Positions 26,113 to 36,153 of a DNA stretch of 64,000 bases are shown here, one piece after another. The DNA is from Pelagibacteraceae bacterium AG-337-I02 (GTDB taxonomy: Bacteria; Pseudomonadota; Alphaproteobacteria; HIMB59; GCA-002718135). Position numbers and translations under genes: made by a program. The notes under the pieces are model-generated. The model did not search any database. It was not told where the DNA came from and saw nothing but the letters and a program-made list of their open reading frames with translations. Within the stretch, counting starts at the first letter, position 1. Every line of letters begins with the position of its first letter. Location: contig QBZY01000002.1 of assembly GCA_003282155.1 (NCBI GenBank), forward strand, positions 62,001 to 126,000, in the 5' to 3' direction.

Positions 26113-27299
26113 TGAAAAAAAAATCCAAAATTGCTTTTGGTAGATTAGATTCACTTAGAAATGATACTTTAAATAATAAAAACAAAATTCGAATTGGTTT
26201 TATTGGTGGAGGTCCTAATTCATTTATTGGATACACACATAGGTTATCAGCAAGATTTGATAATAAATTTGAGTTTGTTGCTGGAATATTTTCAAAAGAT
26301 AAAAAAAAATCTAAATCTTTTGGTTCTTCATTAGGTTTAGCTGATGATCGTTGTTACAGTGATTACAAGTCTATGGCATCCGCTGAGTCAAAAAGAAATG
26401 ATGGTATTCAAGCGCTTGGAATAATGACTCCATCGGGTGATCATTATAAAATAGCAAAAGCATTTATTGAAAAAGGTATACATATTATTTGTGACAAGCC
26501 TTTAACCGCAACAGTTGAGGATGCCGTTAAATTAAAAAAAGCCATTTTAAAAAATAAAATTGTATTTGCATTAACACACAATTACTCAAGTTATCCAATG
26601 CTAAGAGAGGCAAAAAATATTATTTCAAATCATAAATTAGGAAAAATCAATTTAATAAATGTTGAGTACCCCCAAGGTTATACAGTTGGAGTAAAAAAGA
26701 AAGATGAAAAAAGAACATTAAAATGGAGACTAGATAAAAAACAATCTGGGCCCTCAATGATATTATCTGAAATTGGAACTCACGCGTATCATTTGTTGAG
26801 ATATGTGACTGGATTAGAAGCAAATGAAATATCTGCAGAAGTAAATTCATTATCCTCAGAAATTTCAGTTGATGATAATGCTTTTGTATTATTAAGAATG
26901 CGAAATAAGGCAAGAGGTATAATCTGGGTATCGTCTGCTGCTACTGGTGGAGAAAATGGTCTAAAAATTAGAGTGTATGGAACAAAAGGTTCAATAGAGT
27001 GGTTACAGGATGATCCAAATAATCTAAAGTTTATAGAACTAGATAAACCAATGAAAGTTATAACAAGAGCAAGTAAATTAGTATCTAAATTTTCACTATC
27101 ATCTTCAAGAATTGCTGCTGGTCACCCTGAAGGTTTTTTTGAAGCTTTTGCAAATATTTATTCAGAATTTGCTGATCAGATCCATAATAAAAATAAAAAA
27201 TATTCATTTCCAACAATTGATGATGGTGTAGCTGGTATTAAATTTATTTATGCAGCAAAAAAATCTTCTAATTTAAATTCAAAGTGGATAAAAATCTAA
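26112..27299 (+). CDS. Gfo/Idh/MocA-family oxidoreductase
   Basis: A 395-residue NAD(P)-dependent sugar dehydrogenase-like protein. The Rossmann motif GGGPNSFIG comes after an N-terminal extension of about 30 residues. CDKPLTATVEDAV carries the conserved Lys, and SEIGTHAYHLLRYVTG the catalytic His region. Members oxidise cyclic polyols and sugars, often at C2 or C3. It is tightly coupled with the SDR before it and the inositol dehydrogenase-like gene after it, so the three probably act on one carbohydrate. Confidence 0.9.
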   Translation: MKKKSKIAFGRLDSLRNDTLNNKNKIRIGFIGGGPNSFIGYTHRLSARFDNKFEFVAGIFSKDKKKSKSFGSSLGLADDRCYSDYKSMASAESKRNDGIQALGIMTPSGDHYKIAKAFIEKGIHIICDKPLTATVEDAVKLKKAILKNKIVFALTHNYSSYPMLREAKNIISNHKLGKINLINVEYPQGYTVGVKKKDEKRTLKWRLDKKQSGPSMILSEIGTHAYHLLRYVTGLEANEISAEVNSLSSEISVDDNAFVLLRMRNKARGIIWVSSAATGGENGLKIRVYGTKGSIEWLQDDPNNLKFIELDKPMKVITRASKLVSKFSLSSSRIAAGHPEGFFEAFANIYSEFADQIHNKNKKYSFPTIDDGVAGIKFIYAAKKSSNLNSKWIKI

Positions 27300-27300
27300 A

Positions 27301-28302
27301 ATGATTAATTTTGCCTTATTGGGAACAGGAAGAATTGGCAAATTACATGCGTCAATCATTAGTGCTCATCCAGAATCGAGCCTTAAATACGTTTACGATA
27401 TTGATACAAGCTCTGCTAAAAAAATTGCAAAAAAATATAGTTGTGAAGTTGCAAAGACTGCAAAAGAAGCAATTTCTTCAGATCAAATAAATGCTATTTT
27501 AATTGCTTCTGCCACCCCGACTCATACAGATTATATTGCTCTAGGAGCAGAATGCAATAAATCTATATTATGTGAAAAGCCAATTGATTTAGATATAAAT
27601 AAAGTAAATAAATGTTGGCAAAAAATTAAAAAATATAAACCAACTGTTCAAATTGGTTTTAATCGTAGATTTGATCCTAATCATAATAAAGTTCAAAGTG
27701 AGGTTCTATCAGGAAAGATTGGGAAAATTGAAATGATTGTAATCACAAGTAGGGATCCTTCTCCACCTGGTATTGATTATTTAAAACAATCGGGTGGAAT
27801 TTTCAGAGATTGTTCAATTCATGATTTTGATTTAGCACGATTTATTCTTAATAATGATCCAATTGTAGAAGTTTTTGCACAAGGTTCTGTAAATGTCTCA
27901 AATGATTTTAAGGTCACGAATGATTATGATACAACGATGTGTTTTATGAAATCTAAAAAAGGGGTTTTAGTTCATATAAATAATTCTAGAAGAGCTGTAT
28001 ATGGTTATGATCAAAGACTCGAAGTATTTGGAAGTAATGGTATGTTAATTTCTGATAATGTACCTAATAATGATATTAATTACTATAATCAAAATTTATC
28101 CTTTGCAAAAAAACCAATTAAAAATTTTTTTATCGAAAGATACAAAGATGCTTATCAAATACAACTAGATCAATTTATTAAATCAATAAAAAATAAAAAA
28201 AATACTTCAGTCACTTTTGAAGATGGAAAGAATGCTTTAATTCTTGCTAATTCAGCTACTAAATCAGTAAAATCAAATAAAGTTGTAAAACCAAAATTTT
28301 AG
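27301..28302 (+). CDS. Gfo/Idh/MocA-family oxidoreductase, inositol 2-dehydrogenase-like
   Basis: A 333-residue protein. The Rossmann motif is LLGTGRIGKLHA, the Lys motif is CEKPIDLD and the segments GFNRRFDPNHNKV and IHDFDLARFIL closely resemble IolG-type myo-inositol 2-dehydrogenases. It should oxidise inositol or a related polyol with NAD. No other inositol-pathway genes (iolB, C, D, E) are in the window, so the true substrate may be another cyclitol or a sugar. It starts 1 base after the preceding Gfo/Idh gene. Confidence 0.88.
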   Translation: MINFALLGTGRIGKLHASIISAHPESSLKYVYDIDTSSAKKIAKKYSCEVAKTAKEAISSDQINAILIASATPTHTDYIALGAECNKSILCEKPIDLDINKVNKCWQKIKKYKPTVQIGFNRRFDPNHNKVQSEVLSGKIGKIEMIVITSRDPSPPGIDYLKQSGGIFRDCSIHDFDLARFILNNDPIVEVFAQGSVNVSNDFKVTNDYDTTMCFMKSKKGVLVHINNSRRAVYGYDQRLEVFGSNGMLISDNVPNNDINYYNQNLSFAKKPIKNFFIERYKDAYQIQLDQFIKSIKNKKNTSVTFEDGKNALILANSATKSVKSNKVVKPKF

Positions 28303-28317
28303 CTATAGATAAATTTT

Positions 28318-29148
28318 ATGAATGAACAATTTAAAGATAAGGTCATTATAGTTACAGGAAGTACACAGGGTAGTGGTGCTGAAACAGCAAGATTATTAGC
28401 TATCAGAGGTGCAAAAGCAATTACAATTTGCGGTAGACAAGAAAATAAAGGTCTTGAAGTTAAAAATCAGATTGAAAAATTAGGCACTGAGTGTTTGTAT
28501 ATAAAAGCAGACCTTAAAAATGTTGATGATTGCAAAAAAATTGTTTCTGAGACTGATAAAAAATTTGGAACGATAAATTCTTTAATTAATGTTGCCGGAT
28601 ATACAGAAAGAGGAACAATTCTGAGTGCTACTCTAGAAAATTATGAAAATAATTATAATATTAATACCCGTGCACCTTTCATATTAATGCAAGAGACAAT
28701 TAAAATAATGATTAGAGATAAGAACAAAGGAACAATTGCAAATGTATTATCTATGGCAATGTATAGTGGTATGCCATTTATTGTTGCTTATAGTGGTTCA
28801 AAAGCTGCTTTAGCTACAATGACAAAAAATATTGCAAATTCTGTCGCAAGTTATCAAATAAGAGTAAATGCCTTAAATATTGGATGGACAGATACTCCTG
28901 CTGAACATGATATTCAAACAAGAGTTCACAAAAAAAATCCTAATTGGTTACAAGATGAAGAAAAAAAAGTGCCATTTAATAGATTGATTAAGCCTATCGA
29001 TGTAGCAAAAGGATTAGCTTTTATGTGTTCAGATGAATCTGGAATAATGACAGGAAGTGTAATTGATTTTGATCAAACGGTACATGGCTGGCATTCTTAT
29101 TCAGCATATGAAACTAGAGTTTTGGATAATTCTCTATTAGGAGAATAA
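28318..29148 (+). CDS. Short-chain dehydrogenase/reductase
   Basis: A 276-residue SDR with cofactor motif TGSTQGSGAETA, NVAGYTERG at the NAG position and the catalytic Tyr and Lys in AYSGSKAAL. The segment NIGWTDTPAEHDI is the usual post-catalytic P-G/N-x-x-x-T region. It lies 15 bases after the inositol dehydrogenase-like gene, the fourth in the sugar-acid cluster. It probably handles another oxidation step of the same substrate. An 88-base AT-rich gap follows with a TATAAT at 29194-29199 but no good -35. Confidence 0.9.
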   Translation: MNEQFKDKVIIVTGSTQGSGAETARLLAIRGAKAITICGRQENKGLEVKNQIEKLGTECLYIKADLKNVDDCKKIVSETDKKFGTINSLINVAGYTERGTILSATLENYENNYNINTRAPFILMQETIKIMIRDKNKGTIANVLSMAMYSGMPFIVAYSGSKAALATMTKNIANSVASYQIRVNALNIGWTDTPAEHDIQTRVHKKNPNWLQDEEKKVPFNRLIKPIDVAKGLAFMCSDESGIMTGSVIDFDQTVHGWHSYSAYETRVLDNSLLGE

Positions 29149-29236
29149 TTAATCATTTATTTCTCAACTATTTTCTTATTTTTCATCAAACTTTATAATT
29201 TACACAAATTTAATTATTAATTAAAAAAAACTAGTA

Positions 29237-30313
29237 ATGGGAAAAAAGGTAATTAATATTAAAGAAGGAAAATTGTCAGAATTTAAACTACATAGTATTT
29301 GGTTACGTGAAAGAATAAACGGGAGTGAATTTCTAGATCAAAATAATCTGCAACGTTTATATGAACCAAGTCTTTTAGAAGATAATTTATTAATTAATGC
29401 TCATAGTATAAATAAAAATATATTAAATGTTGAATTCAGTGATGGAACAAAAGGATCATTCAATATTGATGATCTTTATAATGAAATCAAAAACATTGAT
29501 ATCTTACCTCAAAAAAAAATATGGGATATAAAAAAAGATAATCTAAAAATTTTTGATAATAATCAAATATTTGAGAATGATAGAGAACTTACAAGAATGC
29601 TTGAGGTATTTTATCAATATGGTTACGTCATAATTGAAAATACAAAACCAGAAGAAAACGAAGTTATTAATTTTGCAGAAAATTTAGGTCCAGTAAGATC
29701 AACAAATTTTGGTAAATTATTTAATGTAGTGTCAAAACCAAATCCAAATGATCTTGCTTATACTGCATTAGAATTAACATCACATTCAGACAATCCATAT
29801 CGAAGACCTGTACCTGGTATTCAATTACTTCATTGTATTTCAAATGAATGTATAGGAGGTGATTCAAGTTTAATAGATGGTTTTAGTGTCTCAAATTATC
29901 TAAAACAAAATGAAACAGAATTCTACAAAGTATTAACTGAAACGAATATTACTTTTAAATTCACCGATGTTGATACAATCTTAGTTGATAAAGCAAAATT
30001 AATTGAATTAGATCATAATAACAACTTTAGACAAATTCGTTTTAGTGGAAGACTTGATTATGCTCCATTGTTAGATGAAAAAAAACTTGATCTTTTTTAT
30101 AGTGCTAGAAAATATATGTTTAAACTTTGTAATTCTGATACTTTTAAAATCAAATTTAGATTATCAAAAGGGATGATTGCAATGTTTGATAACTTGAGAC
30201 TGTTACATGGAAGAACTAAATTTGATCCAAATACTGGTTTTAGACATTTACAAGGGTGTTATATTGATCATGATGTAACTGAGGGTAAGCTTAGAAGGTT
30301 ATTAAAGTCTTAA
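29237..30313 (+). CDS. TauD/GBBH-like Fe(II)/2-oxoglutarate dioxygenase
   Basis: A 358-residue protein of the gamma-butyrobetaine/trimethyllysine dioxygenase type. An N-terminal GBBH-like domain (about 1-100) contains SIWLRERINGSEF, where classical members have W-L-R-D-N-C-P-x-C. The zinc cysteines are absent. The C-terminal TauD domain has H-S-D in LTSHSDNPYRRP and the distal His in LLHGRTKFDP, with Arg in GFRHLQG, completing the iron and 2-oxoglutarate site. It hydroxylates an unknown substrate, perhaps a betaine. Its stop shares TTAA with the stop of convergent galK. Confidence 0.9.
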   Translation: MGKKVINIKEGKLSEFKLHSIWLRERINGSEFLDQNNLQRLYEPSLLEDNLLINAHSINKNILNVEFSDGTKGSFNIDDLYNEIKNIDILPQKKIWDIKKDNLKIFDNNQIFENDRELTRMLEVFYQYGYVIIENTKPEENEVINFAENLGPVRSTNFGKLFNVVSKPNPNDLAYTALELTSHSDNPYRRPVPGIQLLHCISNECIGGDSSLIDGFSVSNYLKQNETEFYKVLTETNITFKFTDVDTILVDKAKLIELDHNNNFRQIRFSGRLDYAPLLDEKKLDLFYSARKYMFKLCNSDTFKIKFRLSKGMIAMFDNLRLLHGRTKFDPNTGFRHLQGCYIDHDVTEGKLRRLLKS

Positions 30314-31377
30314 TTGACTTCGAATATCTTTTCAGCTGGATAAAAATTTAATATTTTATTGTACCAATTCATAAAATTATTTCTTTCAATTAATGAAACT
30401 GTAAAACCACCAAACCCACCACCAGTCAATCTAGCACCTAGAGCACCACATTCAACAGATCTCTGAATAATTAAATCAACATCTAATGTAGATGCTTCAA
30501 AATCTTTAGAATATGATTCGTGACTCTCATTCATTAATTTTCCAAAATCATAAATGTTATTTTCTATTAAATTTTTTTTCGCATTAATCACTCTGTCATT
30601 TTCAAAAACTACATGCTTCGCTCTTTTTGCTATAGTATTACTGTCAAATTTATCCTTCTGAAAATTTTCTTTTTTAACACTACCCAAATATTCTATCCCA
30701 AGTTTTTTTTCAGCTTCTTGGAGTTCAGCAAATCTCTCATTATAAGAACTATCTCTTAAATTTCGCTGTACTTCAGAGTCAACCAAACAAAATTTCCAAT
30801 TTTCTGGGAAATCAATAAGTTCGTATTCTAAATTCTTACAATTCATAAAAAATGCTTTGCCATGAATGCCAATAGATGAAACCATTTGATCCATTATTCC
30901 ACCAGAAACACCTATATAATTAAATTCTACTTTTTTAGCTAATTTTGCAATTTCTGGATCTTTAATCTTTGTTTCAAATAAAGTATTAAGTGCTTTTAGT
31001 GTAGCAACACACAATGCTGAAGACGATGAAATACCTCTTTCTAAAGGTATATCAGATGAAATATAAATGTTTAAATATCTGGATGAAATTTTATTTTCTT
31101 CAAAAAAAATATGCAAACAACCTTTTATATAATCAACCCACTCATTATTGGTTGATTTTTTGAAATCATTGAATTCTTTTTTTTCTTTAAAATATTGAGA
31201 ATAAACTATGAATTCATTAGTGTTATTTTCAGTTATCTCAATTGTATTTTTAAAAGACAAAAGTGTAGGCATTACATATCCACCAGTATAATCGGTATGT
31301 TCACCAATTAAATTTACTCTAGCATGAGCACTTTCCTTTACTTCTGCATCTATATTAAATATATCTTTAAAATTCAT
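30310..31377 (-). CDS. galK: Galactokinase (GHMP kinase)
   Basis: A 355-residue GHMP kinase. The galactokinase signature ARVNLIGEHTDYTGGYVMP is near residues 19-37. The ATP-binding loop is PLERGISSSSALC, and the C-terminal motif is GARLTGGGFGGFTVSLI. It phosphorylates galactose at C1 with ATP in the cytoplasm. It is slightly shorter than the E. coli enzyme. No galE or galT is nearby. It is divergent from the hexosaminidase gene with only 13 bases between starts, so a role with amino sugars (as in GALK2 N-acetylgalactosamine kinase) is conceivable but unproven. Confidence 0.93.
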   Translation of the reverse strand: MNFKDIFNIDAEVKESAHARVNLIGEHTDYTGGYVMPTLLSFKNTIEITENNTNEFIVYSQYFKEKKEFNDFKKSTNNEWVDYIKGCLHIFFEENKISSRYLNIYISSDIPLERGISSSSALCVATLKALNTLFETKIKDPEIAKLAKKVEFNYIGVSGGIMDQMVSSIGIHGKAFFMNCKNLEYELIDFPENWKFCLVDSEVQRNLRDSSYNERFAELQEAEKKLGIEYLGSVKKENFQKDKFDSNTIAKRAKHVVFENDRVINAKKNLIENNIYDFGKLMNESHESYSKDFEASTLDVDLIIQRSVECGALGARLTGGGFGGFTVSLIERNNFMNWYNKILNFYPAEKIFEVN

Positions 31378-31390
31378 ATAATTATTAGTT

Positions 31391-33253
31391 ATGACTTCTC
31401 AAGTTAATATATCTTTTACAAAAGAAAATAAATTAAAAATTATTCTTGATGATAAATTAATAGATTCAAATTTTAAATTATGTTTTTCATTAGTTTATTC
31501 AATAAAATCTATAACAGGAGCCCATATAAATAAACAAATTGGACGTTACTATGAGTTATCCTTAGAAAAAAATACAATTTTATTAGATTTACAAATTCCA
31601 AGAATTGGTAATTTCAACCTTTCGTCTGGACCTGAGGGTATTTTTATTATTGATCAACTAAACAATAGGAAATTAAATATAAATGTTTCAGATTTGATTT
31701 TTGAAAAACCAATTAAAAAGAAAATTTATGAAGATTTAGAAACAAAAAATTTTATACCTATTATTCCTGAGCCAGATAAAGTTCATTTGCAAAATGAATT
31801 TATAATAATTGAAAATAAAACATTTAATCTCAATGTTGAAACTGAAATTATTTCTAATTTGCAATATATTATTTCAAAATTGAATATTAATTTAACTGCT
31901 GAAAAAGGATTCCCAATTTTCTTTCAAAATGATGATCAGTTATTAGAAGATCAATATTCTATTCAAATAACAAAAGATTATATTGAGATTAAATACAATA
32001 ATTATGGTGGGAAGCTTTATGGTATTATATCTTTAATTCATTTAATTGATTTCTATCAAACAAAACTTCCAATTTGCACTATATACGATAATCCAAAATA
32101 TCAATGGAGAGGAATGCATCTCGATTGTGCAAGACAATTTTATACTATTGATGAAATCAAACGTTTGTTTGATTATATGGTATTATTTAAGCTAAATAGA
32201 TTTCACTGGCATTTAACAGACAATGAAGCTTGGAGAATTGAGATTAAAAAATATCCAGATCTGGCATTAAATGGAGGTTACAGAGGTTATAATTTTAAAA
32301 TACCACCATTGTATGGCAGTGGTTATGATAAATACGGCGGATATTATTCTCAAGAAAATATCAAAGAATTAATTATTTATGCAAAAAAACTAAATATTGA
32401 AATTATGCCTGAAATTGATTTGCCAGCACATTCTTGGGCATTACTAGAAATTATGCCTGAGCTTAGAGAGCAATCTTCAAATATAGTTAGTGAGGACGTT
32501 GGATCATATAGGAACAATACAATTAATCCTTCCTTAGAAAAAACAATAACTTTTTTAATAGATATGTTGAGTGAAGTAAGTTCAGTTTTTTCATATAATG
32601 TAATTCATGTTGGTGTTGATGAAAGACCAAGTAATGCTTGGGAAGGCTCTCCAGCAATTATCGATTTTATGAAAAAAAATAATATTAAGTCACAAGAAGA
32701 ATATCAAGATTACTATATGAATTTTTTAATAGATTTTCTTAAATCACAAAATAAAAGAACTGCCGCTTGGAATGAGGCGGCAGTGTCACCTCATATTAAT
32801 CATGGCGTCGGAGGTAGTGCTGGAAAAATTGATAAATCATGTTTAATCTTTTCATGGGAGCACTCAGATGTTGCAAAAGAAACAACAAATAAGGGATTTG
32901 AAACAATACTTTGTCCTGGTCAAAAAACATATTTTGATATGGTTTATAATAATTCAACTGAAGAAAGAGGGATTTGTTGGGCTGCTACTATTGAAGTAAA
33001 AGATATTTATGAATGGGATCCAATAAAAGATATAAAAAAAACAGAATTGATAAAAGGTTTGCAAGGCCAACTGTGGTCAGAGACAATTACAGATAAAAAA
33101 TTTTTTGATCAAATGATTAATCCAAGATTAGCAACTTTATCAGAAGTTGTATGGAAAGGTAAAATTACAAGAAAATGGATAGAATTTCGTTCAGCACTTC
33201 TAAATTCTATGAATCTCTTAAAAAAATTAGGCTGGCGATATCACAATTTTTAA
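31391..33253 (+). CDS. Beta-N-acetylhexosaminidase, GH20, cytoplasmic
   Basis: A 620-residue GH20 glycosidase that releases terminal GlcNAc or GalNAc from chitobiose-like oligosaccharides by substrate-assisted catalysis. The barrel starts at WRGMHLDCARQFYT, with LNRFHWHLTDNEAWR. The catalytic Asp-Glu pair is in HVGVDERPSNAWEG around residues 406-411, where family members usually have H-x-G-G-D-E. The first 220 residues look like beta domains of the chitobiase type. There is no signal peptide, so it should act in the cytoplasm on imported oligosaccharides. It heads the amino-sugar operon and is followed by a Gfo/Idh gene and the ABC importer. Confidence 0.93.
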   Translation: MTSQVNISFTKENKLKIILDDKLIDSNFKLCFSLVYSIKSITGAHINKQIGRYYELSLEKNTILLDLQIPRIGNFNLSSGPEGIFIIDQLNNRKLNINVSDLIFEKPIKKKIYEDLETKNFIPIIPEPDKVHLQNEFIIIENKTFNLNVETEIISNLQYIISKLNINLTAEKGFPIFFQNDDQLLEDQYSIQITKDYIEIKYNNYGGKLYGIISLIHLIDFYQTKLPICTIYDNPKYQWRGMHLDCARQFYTIDEIKRLFDYMVLFKLNRFHWHLTDNEAWRIEIKKYPDLALNGGYRGYNFKIPPLYGSGYDKYGGYYSQENIKELIIYAKKLNIEIMPEIDLPAHSWALLEIMPELREQSSNIVSEDVGSYRNNTINPSLEKTITFLIDMLSEVSSVFSYNVIHVGVDERPSNAWEGSPAIIDFMKKNNIKSQEEYQDYYMNFLIDFLKSQNKRTAAWNEAAVSPHINHGVGGSAGKIDKSCLIFSWEHSDVAKETTNKGFETILCPGQKTYFDMVYNNSTEERGICWAATIEVKDIYEWDPIKDIKKTELIKGLQGQLWSETITDKKFFDQMINPRLATLSEVVWKGKITRKWIEFRSALLNSMNLLKKLGWRYHNF

Positions 33254-33271
33254 TGTTAAAGTAAAATAAAT

Positions 33272-34417
33272 ATGAAAATAGGCGCAGTAGGTTTTGGAAG
33301 TAGAACAGCGGGTGTTTATAATGAATTTTCAAAAGTTAATCCAAATTTTGAAATGGTTGCATATGTAGATCCTCAGCCAATAGGTAAAGATTTTGCTGAG
33401 AAAAATAATTTTTTTCCAAATAAATCATATTCAAGTTTAAACGAAATGTTGGATCGAGAGAAACTAGATATGTTAATGATTGGGTCTCCTAATCATCTAC
33501 ATTTAGATCATATCAAGCTTGGATTAAAAGCTGGATTACAAATTTTTGCTGAAAAACCAATAGTAATAAATGAACAAGAAACTTTTGAGTTAGCAAAATT
33601 AATAAAAGAATATGGCAAAGAAAGAATTATAGTTGGCTTAGTTCTAAGATATTCTCAGCAAGCAAGATCTGTAAGAAAATTATTAGACCAAAATGCTATA
33701 GGAAATATAATATCTATTGAAGCTTCAGAACATATTGTACCTTCGCACGGTGCTTTTTTTATGAGAAATTGGAGAAGAAAACAAAAATATTCAGGAGGCT
33801 TTATGCTGGAAAAATGTTGCCATGATATTGACTTCTATTCAATGATTACGAAGAGTAGACCTATTAAAGTTGCTAGTTTTGGCTCGAGAAGATCTTTTAT
33901 ACCAGATAATCTTCCAGAGGGTTCTCATGAACAATATACAAAAGATAGACTAAAAGGTTGGGAGTCAAAATCAAATGTTTTTGATAGTGATGCTGATATT
34001 GTTGATCATCAAGTAGCAATAATAGAATATGAAAATAAAGCAGTATTATCTTTTCACACTAATATGAAAGTTCCAGACGAATTTAGAAGATTTGCTGTTA
34101 TTGGATCTGCAGGAATGATTGAAGGGGATTTTGTTAGAGGATTTATAAAAGCTCATGATGAAAATAATAATGTACTTATTGACGAAGATTATGGAGCAGC
34201 CTTTGGAAAAGAAATAAAAGGTCATTATGGTGCAGACAGTTTAATGGCTAAAGACATTAATAATTATTTGTTAAAAAATAATAAAGAATTACCAGTTGGT
34301 GTAATAGAGTGTATGGAAGCAGGAATTGTAGCAATGAAAATTGATGAGTCTAGAAATACAGGTAAAGTAATTGACTTAAAAAGCACTTGGGATAAATTTG
34401 ACTCTTTATTAAACTAG
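33272..34417 (+). CDS. Gfo/Idh/MocA-family oxidoreductase (amino-sugar operon)
   Basis: A 381-residue NAD(P)-binding protein. The Rossmann motif is AVGFGSRTAGVY, the Lys motif is AEKPIVI and the catalytic-type segment is MLEKCCHDIDFYSMI. It lies between the GH20 gene (18 bases upstream) and the sugar permease (3 bases downstream), so it probably modifies a sugar brought in by that importer. The GH109 N-acetylgalactosaminidases belong to this superfamily, so a glycosidase-like NAD-dependent role is possible. I cannot decide from sequence. Confidence 0.88.
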   Translation: MKIGAVGFGSRTAGVYNEFSKVNPNFEMVAYVDPQPIGKDFAEKNNFFPNKSYSSLNEMLDREKLDMLMIGSPNHLHLDHIKLGLKAGLQIFAEKPIVINEQETFELAKLIKEYGKERIIVGLVLRYSQQARSVRKLLDQNAIGNIISIEASEHIVPSHGAFFMRNWRRKQKYSGGFMLEKCCHDIDFYSMITKSRPIKVASFGSRRSFIPDNLPEGSHEQYTKDRLKGWESKSNVFDSDADIVDHQVAIIEYENKAVLSFHTNMKVPDEFRRFAVIGSAGMIEGDFVRGFIKAHDENNNVLIDEDYGAAFGKEIKGHYGADSLMAKDINNYLLKNNKELPVGVIECMEAGIVAMKIDESRNTGKVIDLKSTWDKFDSLLN

Positions 34418-34420
34418 CAT

Positions 34421-35320
34421 ATGAAACAAAAATTAAAATCATATAATTCCCAGACGTATTTAGCATATGCTTTAATTGCTCCAGCTGCACTTTACATAGT
34501 TCTTATTGTTGCATGGCCATTATTGGAAACAATCAGACTTTCATTCACAAATTCAAGTTTAGCTGGAGAAGATTATGTTGGATTTGAAAATTATCAAAAA
34601 ATGCTTTCAAGTAAAAAATTTAATGGGATTGTAACTAGAACTTTTGTTTGGATGTTTTTTTCAGTGTCTTTAAAACTCATTATTGGATTAATTGGTGCTG
34701 TTTTACTAAATGCTAATCTAAAAGGAAGATCAATATTTAGAGTACTAGTTATGCCTCCTTGGGTAGTGCCTATTGCAATTGGAATGTTGGGTTGGTTATG
34801 GTTATACAATGGATATTTTGGAATAATTGCTGGTGTTGGTATGAGAACTGGTATTTTAGATGGTCCATTTGGTTTTCTTGCATACAAGCAAAGTGCTTTT
34901 ATTTCGACAATAATAGCGGATGTTTGGGTTGGAACGCCAATGGTAACAGTTTTTTTTCTCGCCGCAATGCAAGGTGTTCCAAGAGATTTATACGAGGCAG
35001 CTTATTGCGATGGTGCTTCAAGATGGGATAGATTTTTTAAAATTACCCTTCCTCAAATAACTCCAGTAATAATTACAATGTCATTACTGTCTGCGATTTG
35101 GACTTTCAATTCATTTGAAATAATTTGGATATTAACCGAGGGTGGGCCAAGAGGCGCAACAACAACATTAATAATAGATACATACAAACAAGCTTTAGGA
35201 AATTATAAATTTGGAAGAGGAGCAGCAAGAGCTGTAGTTGTCATGATTTTATTAACTTTATTTGCTGGTTTCTACCTAGCTCTTCTTGCAAGAATAAATA
35301 AGAAAATTTCTCATGAATAA
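34421..35320 (+). CDS. CUT1 sugar ABC transporter permease (MalF/MsmF-like)
   Basis: A 299-residue inner-membrane permease with six helices. The EAA loop that contacts the ATPase is YEAAYCDGASRWDRFFKITLPQ, and the ILTEGGPRGATTTLI stretch before the last helix is typical of MalF-type CUT1 permeases. It forms the channel with one of the two MalG-type proteins encoded next. Its 3' end overlaps the first MalG-type gene by 8 bases. No ATPase gene is present in this operon. Confidence 0.93.
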   Translation: MKQKLKSYNSQTYLAYALIAPAALYIVLIVAWPLLETIRLSFTNSSLAGEDYVGFENYQKMLSSKKFNGIVTRTFVWMFFSVSLKLIIGLIGAVLLNANLKGRSIFRVLVMPPWVVPIAIGMLGWLWLYNGYFGIIAGVGMRTGILDGPFGFLAYKQSAFISTIIADVWVGTPMVTVFFLAAMQGVPRDLYEAAYCDGASRWDRFFKITLPQITPVIITMSLLSAIWTFNSFEIIWILTEGGPRGATTTLIIDTYKQALGNYKFGRGAARAVVVMILLTLFAGFYLALLARINKKISHE

Positions 35321-36152
35321 ATATAATACGTTAGAAAAAATACTTATCTATTCAGGTATTTTAGTCTTTATGACTTTTATACTTTTGCCTTTTGTAGAAA
35401 TGTTCTATGCATCTCTCCGTCCTTTAGATCATTTATTTCGATCACCATATCAATTTTATTCTGATGATTTATCTTTTTGGGCATATAGAGAAATGTGGAA
35501 TACAGTTCCAATGCTTGGAAGATATATATTTAATAGTTTTTTTTTAGCGACTTCAGTTGCAGTAATAACACTTATTTTTGTAATCCCAGCAGCATATTCT
35601 TATGCTCGTTTCAAATTTCCAGCAAAGAATACAAGTCTATATGTATTGCTTGCAATAAATATGTTCTCAGGTGCTGTACTTTTAATTCCTTTATATAAAG
35701 TTTTAAGAACTTTTGGTTTGTTGAATAGTTATCAAGCAATGATTGTACCAGGTGTCGCCTTTTTAATACCTACAGCAATATGGTTATTAAAATCATACTT
35801 TGAAAAAATACCAATTGATTTAGAAGAAGCTGCTTTTGTAGATGGGGCTTCAAGAGTACAGATCCTACGTCATATAATAGCTCCACTTAGTACTCCTGGA
35901 TTGGTTGTAGTTGGAATATATGCATTTATTGGCGCATATGCACAACAGTTCTTATTTGCAATAACGTTTAATCAAAAAAAAGAATACATGCCTATACCAT
36001 CAGGGCTCTATGAATTTATAGGATATCAAAGTGTTAAATGGAATGAAATGATGGCAGCTTCTCTTGTTGGGATAGCACCTGTTTTATTAGTTTTTATTTT
36101 TTTACAAAAATATATTGTTGAAGGACTTACTGCAGGAGCAGTAAAAAACTAA
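35313..36152 (+). CDS. CUT1 sugar ABC transporter permease, copy 1 (MalG-like)
   Basis: A 279-residue permease with six helices and the EAA loop EEAAFVDGASRVQILRHIIAP. It is nearly the same as the next gene: by my manual count 27 of 279 residues differ, so about 90% identity without gaps. Differences cluster in the first helix, helix 2 and the last helix, while the substrate-path and EAA regions are invariant. It overlaps the MalF-type gene by 8 bases. It is the second half of the heterodimeric channel for amino-sugar oligosaccharides (inferred from context). Confidence 0.93.
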   Translation: MNKYNTLEKILIYSGILVFMTFILLPFVEMFYASLRPLDHLFRSPYQFYSDDLSFWAYREMWNTVPMLGRYIFNSFFLATSVAVITLIFVIPAAYSYARFKFPAKNTSLYVLLAINMFSGAVLLIPLYKVLRTFGLLNSYQAMIVPGVAFLIPTAIWLLKSYFEKIPIDLEEAAFVDGASRVQILRHIIAPLSTPGLVVVGIYAFIGAYAQQFLFAITFNQKKEYMPIPSGLYEFIGYQSVKWNEMMAASLVGIAPVLLVFIFLQKYIVEGLTAGAVKN

Positions 36153-36153
36153 A

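Noticed and set aside
29194-29199. TATAAT upstream of the dioxygenase gene as a promoter
   Set aside because: No recognisable -35 at 16-18 bases, and such hexamers are common by chance in DNA this AT-rich.
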